Below are positions 22,735 to 33,276 of a stretch of 36,870 nucleotides of DNA, in pieces; the first letter of the stretch is position 1, and each line of letters starts with the position of its first letter. The notes under the pieces were generated by a model, which saw only the letters and a list, made by a program, of their open reading frames with translations, had not been told where the DNA came from and did not search any database. The position numbers and the translations under genes were made by a program. Source of the stretch: a virus; IMG/VR virus record IMGVR_UViG_3300044625_001023, positions 1 through 36,870 of that record. One strand, written 5' to 3'.

Positions 22735-23166
22735 ATGCCATTACATAACTGGGTAAAATGCACAGATGGAGAAATGCAGTATATAAGATTAAATACCAAA
22801 AAAGGAAATTCTGTTAGTGATCTACACTATTGGGAAATGATGTATGACCAGTATATAAAACATTTTGGTTTGGGGAAATTATATACGAGAATGTTAGAGC
22901 AGATGAGGAGGGTAGCATTGGTGGAATTGGACTATGTTATAAGTGCGGATAAATTCCAGTTGACTAAACTTGAAATGGAGAACCAAAGATTAAACTCAAT
23001 GATGAATTCAGCAGGAACGGGCGTTTCCCTGGAGCAGGGAACAGTATATTTATCCAAGTGGTTGGGTTATGGGTTAAGACCAAAGGAAGTTAGTGTAAAA
23101 TCATACTTTGAGATGTTAAAAGAGTACGAAAGGTATAATAAAATAAGCAATGGCAAAAAAAATTAG
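22735..23166 (+). CDS. Tail-associated hypothetical protein (143 aa)
   Basis: The same frame can be read back to 22588, but that would overlap the upstream gene by over 140 bp, so ATG 22735 (MPLHNWVKCTDGEM) is preferred. The pattern YWEMMYDQYIKHFGLGKLY and the C-terminal VSVKSYFEMLKEYERYN suggest a helical protein, possibly a tail assembly factor by position. The last 17 bp overlap the tape-measure gene. Confidence 0.6.
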   Translation: MPLHNWVKCTDGEMQYIRLNTKKGNSVSDLHYWEMMYDQYIKHFGLGKLYTRMLEQMRRVALVELDYVISADKFQLTKLEMENQRLNSMMNSAGTGVSLEQGTVYLSKWLGYGLRPKEVSVKSYFEMLKEYERYNKISNGKKN

Positions 23167-26100
23167 TAGTAGAGACCTCTTTGAGAACGAGGATATTTTT
23201 AAGGGCATAAGAGATAGTGCAGCCAAAACACTAAAATCTTTGGACGATATGAGAGCCAAATTAAAATTGAGTGCGGAGGCACTTAAAAAAACTATTGGCG
23301 GTATCAAATTCGGGAACACTAAAGAGATAAATAAACTACTTACCTCCCTGGAGAAAATAAACAAATTAAGCAAAGAGGCACAAGCAATAGACCAAATGCG
23401 AAGAACAACGATGTCAGCCAAAGCGAAAGCGGAGGTGGAGTTATTGGCTATTGAGCAGCAGAAACAGCGTGTAAAGCAAGAAACTCTACGAACCGCTAAA
23501 ATGGAGGCACAAGAGGAGGCAAGGTTGTCAAAGGAAAGGGACAAAGCGGCAAAAAGTGCACAAAACCAAGCCTCTTTTTATAAGCAATTAGAGGCAAATA
23601 CTAGAGAATTAAAGAACCGCAGCAAGGAGTTGGGTGCACAAATGCTATCCCTGGAGGCTAACGGTCAGAAAAATACCGCAGCGTATAGAGCGTTGGCGGC
23701 ACAATATAAGCAAGTAACCGCAGCCGCACAGCAAGGGGATGCAAAGTTAAAACAGTTAGATAAGACGGTAGGGGATAATTTTAGGAATGTAGGAAACTAT
23801 ACCCAGGCAGTAAATAACTTTGGCACCGCCCTAGCAGGAGCATTTGGAGTTACGGTTGGGTTGCAGGGGTTTGTCAATCTATTCAAGGAACTAACCACTA
23901 CTTTTATGGAGTTTGAGTTCCAGTCAGCGGTAGTGGCGTCAGTTTTAGACAAAACTTCGGAGGAGACTAAAGCACTCCAGGAAAACGCCAAATATCTTGG
24001 TGCGACCACAGCAAAAACGGCATTAGAAACCGCCCAGTTGCAGGAGGCATACGCACGTCTTGGTTTTTCTATGCAAGAAATATTGGATATGACCCAGGCT
24101 ACGATTAATGGTTCGATAGCGATGAACTCCAACCTGGCGGATACAGCGGAATTAACTGGAGCAGTTGTGCGAAGTTTTGAGGGATATACCTCCGCAATGG
24201 CACCAGAAATCCAGGATAAAATGGTAGCGGCAACGCAAAAATCGGCACTATCCTTCCAAAAGTTACAGACCTCCATCCCTATCGTGGCAGGTGCCGCAAA
24301 TTCGGCAGGTATTTCATTTGATAGGATGTTGGCGTTGTTGGGAAAACTATCCGATGCAGGTATTGACGCATCCAGTAGTGCGACCTCCCTCCGTAACATA
24401 TTTATAGAGTCGGCAGGGCAGGGATTGGACTATAACACCATATTAGAAAAGATTGCCAACAGTTCCGATAAACTAACAATGGGTTTTGATGAGTTCGGAA
24501 AAAGAGCGGCAGTAGCGTCAAACGTTTTAGCAGGAAACTTAAAAGGAATAGACGACCTGGAAAGTGCAATTAACAATAGTGCTGGTGCGGCTGAACGTGC
24601 AGCCAACAACCAGTTAAATACTTTGCAAGGTAGAGTTACTTTGTTGGGTTCAGCCTGGGAGGGTTTCCTTTTATCCCTGGAGGATGGTAAAGGAACGATG
24701 GGTATGACAGCCAGGTACCTTGTGGACGGGTTTGCGGAGGTGCTTAATATCTTTGCAGGAACAAGTTCCTCCATTGAGCAAATGAGATACGAGAGCGAAA
24801 AATATTATACCGCTCAATTAGATAACTTAACAAATCTCAAACGCAGCAAGGACGACAATTATGCTGCAACGATGAAAGAGTTAAAAGCCAATTTAGATGC
24901 AGCCAAAACGGAGAACGAACGCCTGGAGATTCAGAGGCAAATAGACCAGGAAACAAAGCGATACCACGCCACCAGGGATGCGATTATAAAGCAACAAGAA
25001 AACTTAAAAAAGGATACCGATATTGCCCTGCAACAGAGGGAGGCAGCAAAATCATTTGCGGAAACTTTAATAACTATTTTAGGCGTTGTATATAAGATAG
25101 CAAGAGCCTGGGTTGCGTATAAAGCAGTTACCTTGACCTTGTTGGTTATAGAAAAGGCAAGAACGGTACAGTGGCGTATGATGGGTCAAGCGATAATGGC
25201 ACAAATTCCTATGACAAGAGCCTACCGCCTGGAGCAGATACAGTTAGCGAGAGCACAGCAAGGGGTAGCCACTGGAACAGCAGCAGCGTCAACCGCTACT
25301 CGAACGTTTGGTAGGGTTATCGGGTCTATTGGATGGATGGTTATAATTAGTGCCTTGATAGAGGTAGCAACGCAGTGGTATAACGTAGCAAGTTCAACAG
25401 CGGAGGCAAGGAGACAAGCAGATTTATACGATGCTAGAAAAGAGGAGATTTCGAGGAGGGACGACCAAAGAGCCACCAAGAGGTCAAAAGATATGCAGAA
25501 GGAATTAGCAGAACTACAAAGACAAAGAAATGAGGGTAAGTTAACTGAATTAGAGTTTAGAGAGAAAACAGAAAAGACAAACCAAAAGTATCTAAACCAA
25601 GCAAAGCAAGACGCCACAACTGCACAAAATCTATTAACCGATTATAAAGCAAGATTGGAGTGGGTAAATGAAGTATTAAACGACCCTAATTTTGATTTTC
25701 AGTTAACTCCACAAAATATTGAGTGGATGCAGGAGCAGTATAAGGATTTTGGTTTTGATTCGGGAACTGCGTGGTTTGGTTTATTGGAAAATGCCAACCA
25801 AGGATACTACGATTTGAAAGACCAGTTTGTAGGATTGATTAAAGCACAAGAGGAGTCTGTAAACAGAACCCAGGATGAAGTTGAGATAATGAACGAAGGT
25901 TACTTAGATGCGGCAAGTTCTGTGCGTTCTTATGGAGTTGAGGTAAAAGACCACAGCGGAAAAATTAAGTCTTCCCTGGAGGCAAATGTGGTAGAATTAA
26001 AAGCCTATAATACCGAGTTGGATAAAGTAGAAAAGTATCTAACCAGGCAAGTTGATTTGTTGTATAAGATAGCGGAAAGCGAAAGAAAAGCCAACATTGA

Positions 26101-27418
26101 GGATTTGGAGCGGCAAGTTGATAAAGAGTTTGATTACCAACAAAAACAGTTGGAGGAGTATGGTGTTTTTGAGACTAAAAAACTAAACGAATTGATTAAT
26201 AAACGAGCAGATGCGGAGGTAGATTACTTGGATAAAAAAGGTAAGTACGAAAAGGAGGCGTTGGACAGACAGTATGATTATGAAATGAAACAACGAGCAC
26301 TGGCACTGGCAAAAGAAAAAAGTGATCTACAAGCAGATGCCGAGGAAACGTTAAAAGACAACTTGGAGGCGGCAAAAGGGAACGCAGGTAAAACGGCGGA
26401 GGCAAATAAAATGCACCAGGACGCAATGGCAAAGATAGACGAGAATTATCGAATAAGATACCAAGAACTTGATGACGAGGAGGCAAAAAGATACGCAGAT
26501 TTACAGTTAGAAAAGGAGGGTGTATCCAAAGAAACCAACAAAGAAATTGCAGATGTAAACCGTAAAAGAGTTGAGGATATTACCAAAATGGAGGAGGAAC
26601 TAACAGACGACTACCTGGCAAAGATGAAAGAAAAGGAGGACAAAGCGGAGGAGGATAGATTAAAAAAGTTAGCGGATAGAGAAAAAGCCAAACAAGATTT
26701 TGCGAAAATGACAGCCGATTGGTTAATTAAGCAAAGCGAGAGGATTGTAGAGCAGTTAGACAAAGAGATAGAGGCAGCAAGGAAACAAGCCGATATGTTG
26801 CGAGAGATGGCACAAGAGGGCAATATAAACGCACAGCAATCGATTGCAGAGCAGGAGAGATTAATCGCAGAGGCTACAAAAAGAAAAGAGCAGGAGTTAC
26901 GCCGACAGCAGCGTATAAGATTAGCGGAAACTGTTTATACTACCTATTCTCAAAAAGTAGAGGCAGGGAGTAAAAACCCCCTGGCTGAAACTATAAGAGA
27001 TACAACCCTACTCCAGGCGTTTATTAATTCGCTCCCAACTTATGAAAAGGGAACGGAGGATACTGGCAGGGATGGAAAGGGTGTAGATGGTAAAGGTGGA
27101 ATGTTATCGGTGCTGCATCCCAACGAAAGAGTTATACCAAAAACCCTAAATCAAAAAATAGGAAATATGTCCAACGAGCAACTAGCAAAAATCGCCCAGG
27201 AGTATAATACTAGTTCGGTTATGAGGTATAAAGGACAAGAGAGTAGTCTTGACTTTGCCCTTTTGGTGTCTGAAATGAAAGATTTGAAAAAGGAAATAAT
27301 TAACAAGCCAGTGACTAATGTTGAGTTAGGAAGGATAACGCAGAGTGCTATACAGATAGTAGAAAAAACTCAAAAAGGAAACTCCATTATATACAACCGA
27401 TATAAAGTAAGAAAATGA
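23150..27418 (+). CDS. Tape measure protein
   Basis: 1422 residues, the longest gene. Residues 1-210: coiled coil rich in Lys/Ala/Glu. About 215-510: TP901-type tape-measure core (GTALAGAFGVTVGLQGFVNL, LGATTAKTALETAQLQEAYA, SAGISFDRMLALLGKLSDAG, AGNLKGIDDLESAINNSAGA). About 640-745: hydrophobic segments (ILGVVYKIARAWVAYKAVTL and SIGWMVIISALIEVATQW) that may enter the host membrane. About 780-1270: long charged coiled coil. The end (DFALLVSEMKDLKKEI) probably meets the tail tip. It sets tail length and helps DNA entry. Confidence 0.93.
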   Translation: MAKKISSRDLFENEDIFKGIRDSAAKTLKSLDDMRAKLKLSAEALKKTIGGIKFGNTKEINKLLTSLEKINKLSKEAQAIDQMRRTTMSAKAKAEVELLAIEQQKQRVKQETLRTAKMEAQEEARLSKERDKAAKSAQNQASFYKQLEANTRELKNRSKELGAQMLSLEANGQKNTAAYRALAAQYKQVTAAAQQGDAKLKQLDKTVGDNFRNVGNYTQAVNNFGTALAGAFGVTVGLQGFVNLFKELTTTFMEFEFQSAVVASVLDKTSEETKALQENAKYLGATTAKTALETAQLQEAYARLGFSMQEILDMTQATINGSIAMNSNLADTAELTGAVVRSFEGYTSAMAPEIQDKMVAATQKSALSFQKLQTSIPIVAGAANSAGISFDRMLALLGKLSDAGIDASSSATSLRNIFIESAGQGLDYNTILEKIANSSDKLTMGFDEFGKRAAVASNVLAGNLKGIDDLESAINNSAGAAERAANNQLNTLQGRVTLLGSAWEGFLLSLEDGKGTMGMTARYLVDGFAEVLNIFAGTSSSIEQMRYESEKYYTAQLDNLTNLKRSKDDNYAATMKELKANLDAAKTENERLEIQRQIDQETKRYHATRDAIIKQQENLKKDTDIALQQREAAKSFAETLITILGVVYKIARAWVAYKAVTLTLLVIEKARTVQWRMMGQAIMAQIPMTRAYRLEQIQLARAQQGVATGTAAASTATRTFGRVIGSIGWMVIISALIEVATQWYNVASSTAEARRQADLYDARKEEISRRDDQRATKRSKDMQKELAELQRQRNEGKLTELEFREKTEKTNQKYLNQAKQDATTAQNLLTDYKARLEWVNEVLNDPNFDFQLTPQNIEWMQEQYKDFGFDSGTAWFGLLENANQGYYDLKDQFVGLIKAQEESVNRTQDEVEIMNEGYLDAASSVRSYGVEVKDHSGKIKSSLEANVVELKAYNTELDKVEKYLTRQVDLLYKIAESERKANIEDLERQVDKEFDYQQKQLEEYGVFETKKLNELINKRADAEVDYLDKKGKYEKEALDRQYDYEMKQRALALAKEKSDLQADAEETLKDNLEAAKGNAGKTAEANKMHQDAMAKIDENYRIRYQELDDEEAKRYADLQLEKEGVSKETNKEIADVNRKRVEDITKMEEELTDDYLAKMKEKEDKAEEDRLKKLADREKAKQDFAKMTADWLIKQSERIVEQLDKEIEAARKQADMLREMAQEGNINAQQSIAEQERLIAEATKRKEQELRRQQRIRLAETVYTTYSQKVEAGSKNPLAETIRDTTLLQAFINSLPTYEKGTEDTGRDGKGVDGKGGMLSVLHPNERVIPKTLNQKIGNMSNEQLAKIAQEYNTSSVMRYKGQESSLDFALLVSEMKDLKKEIINKPVTNVELGRITQSAIQIVEKTQKGNSIIYNRYKVRK

Positions 27419-29205
27419 AACACTTTTTAAACGGGGTAGAGATAACTCCCAGGAACAGAGACGAGATTGGAGTGGTAAGCAACTTTACTGGTGATCCAAA
27501 CGAATTAAGTTTGTCGGTAGATAGTATAGTGCTCCCCAGGGAAGGTTACGAAATCATACAGCAGCATATTTTAACCAACGGAGTTTTTATTGGCATCCCT
27601 TATACCGTTGAGATGGATGGAGGGATAACCCTGGACTACTATGTTGACCTAACTGAAAAGCCAATTATTCGACAGCACGATTGCGAGGTAACAGTAAAGC
27701 GAAGGAAGGGAATTGACGACTTTATGGAGAAAGCAAGAGGTACTAGTTTTGAGTTGATGCGGTCAAAAGGAGTGCAGTTTAATATTAGGGTTTTGCCTTA
27801 TTTTGTTATTAAAGATAATATTAGCGAAACGCTCCTAACTATGTCGGTTTCTCTTTATGTTATAGGTAAGGAATTAATACAAGCAACGCAGGAACTTGTG
27901 GAGGCAATCAACGATTTAATAGAGGCATCAACTCCCATTCCAGGACTGGCACCTCCTGGAATTCCAGTTGTTTCGTTTAACGTTCCTGCAATTGTTCGTG
28001 CATCCCTTAACGTGCTTTTAAGAGCGGCATACCTTACCGCAATAGTTATTTTAATTACAAACCTGGCGTTGCAAATGTTTAACATTTTGTTCCCTCCAAA
28101 GCGGTTTTTAAAAGGCGTATATTTTTACGACCTTATGAAAAAGGGGTGCCAGTTTTTAGGGTATGATTTCCAGTCCTCGTTGATTTCGGAATCAAAAAGT
28201 TGGTTTTGTTTACCAGTTCCCTTAAAGGATGATAACGACAGTATTTTTGAAAAAATATTCGCAGAACTAGTTGCTCCTTTTAATAAGGGATACCCGACGG
28301 CTAGTGATACCGTTGGACTTTTTGGGAACTTCATAGATGAGGTTAAAAAAATATTCAACGCAGAACTTTTTATTTTGGGAAATGTAGTCCGCCTGGAGAG
28401 GAGAGATTACCAAGCCAATATTGCACCACAAGTTGTTCTTCCTGCCTTGTCGCTGCAATCGGAACGTGATGATGCTTATACCTTTAATACTGACGAAATG
28501 TGGAAAAGATACTACATAAAATATGCGTTAGATTTTACGGATTTGCATAGCGTAGAGGGACCCATTTATGAAATGCACGATGCAGAGTATTCCACAGAAA
28601 ATAGCGTAGCGGTTTCCGACCCATCCCTTGTAACTATAAAGGGATTGAATGAAGTACAAATAAATTTTAGCCTGGGAGCGAACAAAACAAGTTTAACCGC
28701 CCTGGAGTTCACTGGGTTGGTTTTCTTTGGCTTAATTGATGTTATAACTTTTGTATGCACCCTGGGTTTTGCAGGAACAAACTATGTTCAATTAATTACG
28801 GATAGATATGGAGCATTAAAAGTTTCACAGCAGTATTGGGGGATAACTAAAGCGATATACGTAAAGAACGCAGGAATTAAAAAAGTGCAGGGAACAGAGT
28901 ACCCACAAGTTCTTTTTGATGGAGATTACAGAACGGTGCAGAGTGCAGCCAACCTGTGGGATAAATTTCATTACATAGAGGCGATTGATAAAAACGATTT
29001 TATCATAAAGGAAAATGTTCGATTCAGATTAAGAGCGAATGAGTTTGTATCTTTGCTGAATAGTAACTACGCCTTGATAGATGGAAAGGTGTGCGAGTTG
29101 TTGAGGATTGAGTGGATTGATGAAAAGAGCAACGCCAACATTTCCTATAAGGAGCCGTTAGATTACGCAAATGGAAAAGTAAACATAATAAGAGTAGACC
29201 AATGA
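27415..29205 (+). CDS. Tail-tip/distal tail protein with hydrophobic segments (596 aa)
   Basis: ATG overlaps the tape-measure stop. Position directly after the tape measure fits a distal-tail or hub protein. The N-terminal part (FLNGVEITPRNRDEIGVV...) is beta-rich. Residues about 197-225 are a strong membrane-like helix (AAYLTAIVILITNLALQMFN) and about 433-453 a second (LVFFGLIDVITFVCTLGFAG). Membrane-type helices in a tail protein are unusual and could help cross the envelope at DNA entry. No family assigned. Confidence 0.7.
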   Translation: MKHFLNGVEITPRNRDEIGVVSNFTGDPNELSLSVDSIVLPREGYEIIQQHILTNGVFIGIPYTVEMDGGITLDYYVDLTEKPIIRQHDCEVTVKRRKGIDDFMEKARGTSFELMRSKGVQFNIRVLPYFVIKDNISETLLTMSVSLYVIGKELIQATQELVEAINDLIEASTPIPGLAPPGIPVVSFNVPAIVRASLNVLLRAAYLTAIVILITNLALQMFNILFPPKRFLKGVYFYDLMKKGCQFLGYDFQSSLISESKSWFCLPVPLKDDNDSIFEKIFAELVAPFNKGYPTASDTVGLFGNFIDEVKKIFNAELFILGNVVRLERRDYQANIAPQVVLPALSLQSERDDAYTFNTDEMWKRYYIKYALDFTDLHSVEGPIYEMHDAEYSTENSVAVSDPSLVTIKGLNEVQINFSLGANKTSLTALEFTGLVFFGLIDVITFVCTLGFAGTNYVQLITDRYGALKVSQQYWGITKAIYVKNAGIKKVQGTEYPQVLFDGDYRTVQSAANLWDKFHYIEAIDKNDFIIKENVRFRLRANEFVSLLNSNYALIDGKVCELLRIEWIDEKSNANISYKEPLDYANGKVNIIRVDQ

Positions 29206-29429
29206 TAGATGCACAAGCCTATAAGAAAATAATCGAAGACTCCCAACGAAACCTCACGGCGTTGATGGAGGCACAAGATAAAATATTTGAGCAGTTAAGC
29301 GTTCATAAACCAGAGTTATTTGAAATGATGGTTGCAGATATGGAGCGAATAAGAAGTGCCAAAGATGTAGCAGTTGTTAACGAAATTATACAAAAATATG
29401 CCAGTTATAGCGATAACCAAGGGGTATAA
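29202..29429 (+). CDS. Small tail-region protein (75 aa)
   Basis: Coupled to the tail-tip gene by an ATGA overlap. Helical and acidic (MDAQ-like start MIDAQAYKKIIEDSQRNL, then FEMMVADMERIRSAKDVAVV). Overlaps the next gene by 32 bp. No family recognised; possibly a tail assembly factor. Confidence 0.6.
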   Translation: MIDAQAYKKIIEDSQRNLTALMEAQDKIFEQLSVHKPELFEMMVADMERIRSAKDVAVVNEIIQKYASYSDNQGV

Positions 29430-31692
29430 CGCATCCCTTACGGGTGCCCTTCCGATAACCTTTTTAAAATCTAACGCAGGTGATACAGAGGTTGCGGTTA
29501 TAGATATTGTGGAGGAAATAAGCGTAGCCAGTGGCAGCAATATATTAAGCCACAACGCTGCACAAAAAACTATATCCTGGGGAAATGGAAACTTTTTAAC
29601 GGAGGGTTTTCGTCCTGGAGATGGAGTAGAAATAACAATATACGATAGTGTAGGAGCAGTTGTAAGCCAGGTAACAAGAACTTTAAGTGCGGTGGATGCC
29701 ACGTTTATTGTTTATTCGGGAGCGGTTATAACTTGGTTTGATGGAGCAGCAGGGCAAACAATAGAAATCTTAATTGACAGCAAAGGAGGAACTGTAAAAA
29801 GAACTGGTTTGCTCCTGGATATTAACCATATTCCAAACTCGTCAAGCGGCACCGAATTTAGTTTGATAGATGGAGAAGTTACTAGATTTTCTTTTGATGT
29901 AACTGGTACTGTTTTTAATCAAATTGTGCCAGGAGTGCAGGTCGGTTTAAAGTCGGGACAGTTTGTTTCTTTTGCCAATATCCAGGATAAAACCAACTAT
30001 ACAACGAGTCCAGACAGACGCTCGTATCGAATAACGATAGCAACTATACAAAGTGGAGTTTATGATTCTTCATACTTTAGTTTCTCTAATTGCTTAAAGT
30101 TATTTATAAAACAAAACTGGCAGAGGGATGTCGGAGACCCCAATAATATGTTGCAGTATGCTATTGGCGACCAGGCGGATACGGGGTGGTTTGACGAGGC
30201 GTTTAATACTGGCGTTATAAATTCATCTTTGGTTCAAGGGATACCGATATTAGATTATTTTGCACCAACTAGCGGACAAATTTCTATTGATTACGCACCT
30301 GGACAGTTCTTTTTTGGAGCGGCATACGTGCCAACTGACGAGGCATATTTTAAACAGCAGCCTTTTAATCAGTCTCAACTTTCAATGATAGCACCAAGCC
30401 AGGGAGCAGGAGTTTATCCTTTGACTTTTTCAACTGCATACGCCAATCCAAGTGGGGGAGCATTTTCGATAACTATAAGCAACCCAGTAACGGTAGGAAC
30501 GATAACAACTTTTGACTATACATTTACTCCCAACTTACAGTTTGCGGCTTTTATAGAAGGCAGAGCGGAGGACGATAGACTGTTTAGGTTTTGGGTAAAA
30601 GCAGGGAATGTGAATTGGTTGCTTTTCAATAATCAACTTACTAGAGAGCCAGAGCCAGGAACACCCCTAAACGTGGTTGTTTCAAACTTCCAAGACCACA
30701 GTGAGAATTATACCGATACGCAAATTACCCAGGCAGGGTTCCAGGGAAATGTAGAGGACGACCTCTCCTTTATCGGAAAGTTTATTGTTCCTTTTGGGAC
30801 GATTATAGATAGCGTTACCGCATCCCTGGAGGCGTATAACACAGCAACGGATGAATCTTTTGTGCTGCAAAGTTCTACCTTTGATTTTAGCAGCGTACCG
30901 TTAGTTTTTGGAGCGTATCCAATTTCGCAGCAGCAAACAATATTTAACTTTCTCCAGGATACTAACGTTAAAAAAGTAGCAGAATTGGTAAGGGATAGCG
31001 GTGTAGATACTGCAACTGATTATGGGTTTAGGATACACTTCCCTATGGTATACAGATGGGAGTATTGGATACCGCAGCCTAACGCAAACGCAGAGTTTTA
31101 TCCTAATCAACAAACCCAGGATTGGGTTCCCTATGGAACAACTACAAACTGGGAGTTGAGGTTTAAACTGGCATCCTTGGAGCAGGGAGTAGAACACGAA
31201 TACCAGGAAACTATTATAATCAAAAACTATGACAGCGACCAGTATATCGACCAAGATATTACTCTAATAAGAGATTTGGATAACACCCAAGTATCGGTTA
31301 TCATAGAAGGGGAGATTATGAGAGTTGTGGCTACGCATACGCTAAATAAACCACTGGAGAATTGGATAGAACCGAGCGTGTGGGGAATGATCACCGTAGA
31401 GCCAAAGGAGGCAGGACCTCGTTGGGATTGCAGCACTGTGGTTCCTTTTGATAACAACCCGCTTAATCCTTTAACTCCTTTGAGTGGAAGTTTTTGCGAC
31501 CTTACATTTCCAAGTCCAAACGTTGCCAGGATGGAGTGTTTTTTTAACTCGAATAAAATAAATTTAGAAAAAGGAGTTAAATTTACAACAAAAATAAAAG
31601 GCTGCAAATATCAAATAACTAAAAATATGAAATTGTTGACCGATAACCAGGTTAAGTTAACTACTGGCGGTCTACCAAAACTGTTAGGATAA
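29398..31692 (+). CDS. Large tail/baseplate structural protein (764 aa)
   Basis: ATG 29398 (MPVIAITKGYNASLTGALPI) is preferred over 29374, which would overlap the upstream gene more. Mostly beta-rich with repeated Gly/Asp/Asn segments and few charged helices, as in baseplate or receptor-contact proteins. The C-terminus carries a Cys/Lys patch (KGCKYQITKNMKLLTDNQVK). CCWGG stays frequent up to its last part (31647) and then stops for about 1.9 kb. Confidence 0.65.
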   Translation: MPVIAITKGYNASLTGALPITFLKSNAGDTEVAVIDIVEEISVASGSNILSHNAAQKTISWGNGNFLTEGFRPGDGVEITIYDSVGAVVSQVTRTLSAVDATFIVYSGAVITWFDGAAGQTIEILIDSKGGTVKRTGLLLDINHIPNSSSGTEFSLIDGEVTRFSFDVTGTVFNQIVPGVQVGLKSGQFVSFANIQDKTNYTTSPDRRSYRITIATIQSGVYDSSYFSFSNCLKLFIKQNWQRDVGDPNNMLQYAIGDQADTGWFDEAFNTGVINSSLVQGIPILDYFAPTSGQISIDYAPGQFFFGAAYVPTDEAYFKQQPFNQSQLSMIAPSQGAGVYPLTFSTAYANPSGGAFSITISNPVTVGTITTFDYTFTPNLQFAAFIEGRAEDDRLFRFWVKAGNVNWLLFNNQLTREPEPGTPLNVVVSNFQDHSENYTDTQITQAGFQGNVEDDLSFIGKFIVPFGTIIDSVTASLEAYNTATDESFVLQSSTFDFSSVPLVFGAYPISQQQTIFNFLQDTNVKKVAELVRDSGVDTATDYGFRIHFPMVYRWEYWIPQPNANAEFYPNQQTQDWVPYGTTTNWELRFKLASLEQGVEHEYQETIIIKNYDSDQYIDQDITLIRDLDNTQVSVIIEGEIMRVVATHTLNKPLENWIEPSVWGMITVEPKEAGPRWDCSTVVPFDNNPLNPLTPLSGSFCDLTFPSPNVARMECFFNSNKINLEKGVKFTTKIKGCKYQITKNMKLLTDNQVKLTTGGLPKLLG

Positions 31693-31704
31693 AAAATAAA
31701 AAGT

Positions 31705-33273
31705 ATGGCAAATCAAAAAATACACGAGTATCTATTAGAGCGTTTCAGCGTAGGAGACGACGATTATTTCGATATTGATTACTTCGATGGAGCGGTATAT
31801 TCTACTGCAAAAGTTAAGGGTAGCGTAATTAAAGCACTCGCAAGTGGTTCAGTAAATATCTACAATACGGATGGTACATTGACTGCAGACAGAACATTAA
31901 CAGGAGATAACCTAGTGTTATTGTTTCAAACAATGGGTCAGTTTATAGTAGAAAGTCATAAAAACGGAGTAGATGGAAACATAATTTTTGAGGTAAGAAG
32001 CGACCCTACCGACCACTCGTTTATCATTCGTGACCATAATACAAATGTTCATATATTGGCTTGTAAAGATGGTAAAGTAGAAATTTCAGACAATTATTTT
32101 TTACCAAGTGTTGACGGAACAAATGGTCAAGTAATGAAAACTGACGGAGCAGGAAATGTAACTTTTCAGAATGAAACAATAAACAACATTTACACAAACG
32201 ATGGAACTCTTGCAGGGGATAGAAGTGTTAGTGGTGGTGGTACAAGTGGAATTGGTTTTATAGACGTAAAAATATTTGCAGTTAGCGTAACACCAAACGT
32301 AGGAGCAACTGCAGGAGCAATTTATTCAATTAATACTACCAATATTATAGGTAGTAATGCAAAAGCGTTTTCAATACAAAGAAGTCAAGACCTAGTTAAT
32401 TTACTGAATATAATTACAGATGGCAGGATACAAATAGGAAATTCAACTGCAAACACAGACTATATTTTACCAAATTCAAGAGGAACGACAGGTCAAGTGT
32501 TGACAATGGGTTCGGGTTCAGCAGTTCAGTGGTCCTCAGCAGAGGAAGAATTTATACCTAAAGTGAGTGGTTTTAATGTTTCACGTTACCACATATTTAC
32601 AAATGGTTCGTCAACCGTTTTTCACTCGGGTTTATTATCGGGTGGAGTAGGTGGAACACAAGCACCATTGGTATTGTCGGGTACAACTGCAACAAAAATA
32701 ATAAGGTCAAGATTTACGAGTGCAACTTCATCGGGCAGCATTGCAGGATATAGAGGGAACGGAACTGACATTGTAATTGGTATGGGTTTCCACGCTATAT
32801 TTACATTCGGGTTTGGAGATACCACGTATAATTCAGCGGCACATAATTGGATAGGTTTTGGTAATGCAATAACGTTTCAAATTGGTTCATTAACATTTGC
32901 AAGTTCCCTAGGAAACATTATTGGAGTAGGTAACGACCCAAGCGATACAACCCTTCAAATTATGCACAATAATTCAAGTGGAACTGCAATAAAAACTCCG
33001 TTGGGTAGTGACTTTCCTGCCAATAGAAGCCTAGGAGCAGCATTTACGGGTATGTTTTGTTTTGAATTGTTTAATGATTTTGGAAGTCAAGATGTTAAAT
33101 GGCGTATTACAAGAATAGACACGGGAACAGTAGAGCAAGGTATTATTACATCAACTGACAAGCCATCTAGCAGTACATTTTTAAGCCCTGTTGTTAGTAG
33201 ATGTAACGGAACAAGCACTTCAATAGCGGCAATTATGGACGTAGCAGCAATTCAAATTCACACAAAATACTAA
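31705..33273 (+). CDS. Tail fibre / receptor-binding protein
   Basis: The protein (522 aa) has a short N-terminal anchor (MANQKIHEYLLERFSVGDDD) and then two copies of a fibre module: NTDGTLTADRTLTG and TNDGTLAGDRSVSG, each followed later by a LP-x-x-x-GTxGQV segment (LPSVDGTNGQVMKTDGAG and LPNSRGTTGQVLTMGSGS). Gly/Ser/Thr-rich beta segments follow, with a distinct C-terminal domain. This is the usual layout of Bacteroidota phage and prophage tail fibres. Word use differs from the rest of the genome: no CCWGG at all. Confidence 0.8.
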   Translation: MANQKIHEYLLERFSVGDDDYFDIDYFDGAVYSTAKVKGSVIKALASGSVNIYNTDGTLTADRTLTGDNLVLLFQTMGQFIVESHKNGVDGNIIFEVRSDPTDHSFIIRDHNTNVHILACKDGKVEISDNYFLPSVDGTNGQVMKTDGAGNVTFQNETINNIYTNDGTLAGDRSVSGGGTSGIGFIDVKIFAVSVTPNVGATAGAIYSINTTNIIGSNAKAFSIQRSQDLVNLLNIITDGRIQIGNSTANTDYILPNSRGTTGQVLTMGSGSAVQWSSAEEEFIPKVSGFNVSRYHIFTNGSSTVFHSGLLSGGVGGTQAPLVLSGTTATKIIRSRFTSATSSGSIAGYRGNGTDIVIGMGFHAIFTFGFGDTTYNSAAHNWIGFGNAITFQIGSLTFASSLGNIIGVGNDPSDTTLQIMHNNSSGTAIKTPLGSDFPANRSLGAAFTGMFCFELFNDFGSQDVKWRITRIDTGTVEQGIITSTDKPSSSTFLSPVVSRCNGTSTSIAAIMDVAAIQIHTKY

Positions 33274-33276
33274 AAA

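Noticed and set aside
23797-24399. Long open frame on the - strand (200 codons), and other - strand frames up to 142 codons
   Set aside because: They all lie inside strongly supported + strand genes (here the tape measure) and have no plausible start context or domain; the bias of the coding strand explains them.
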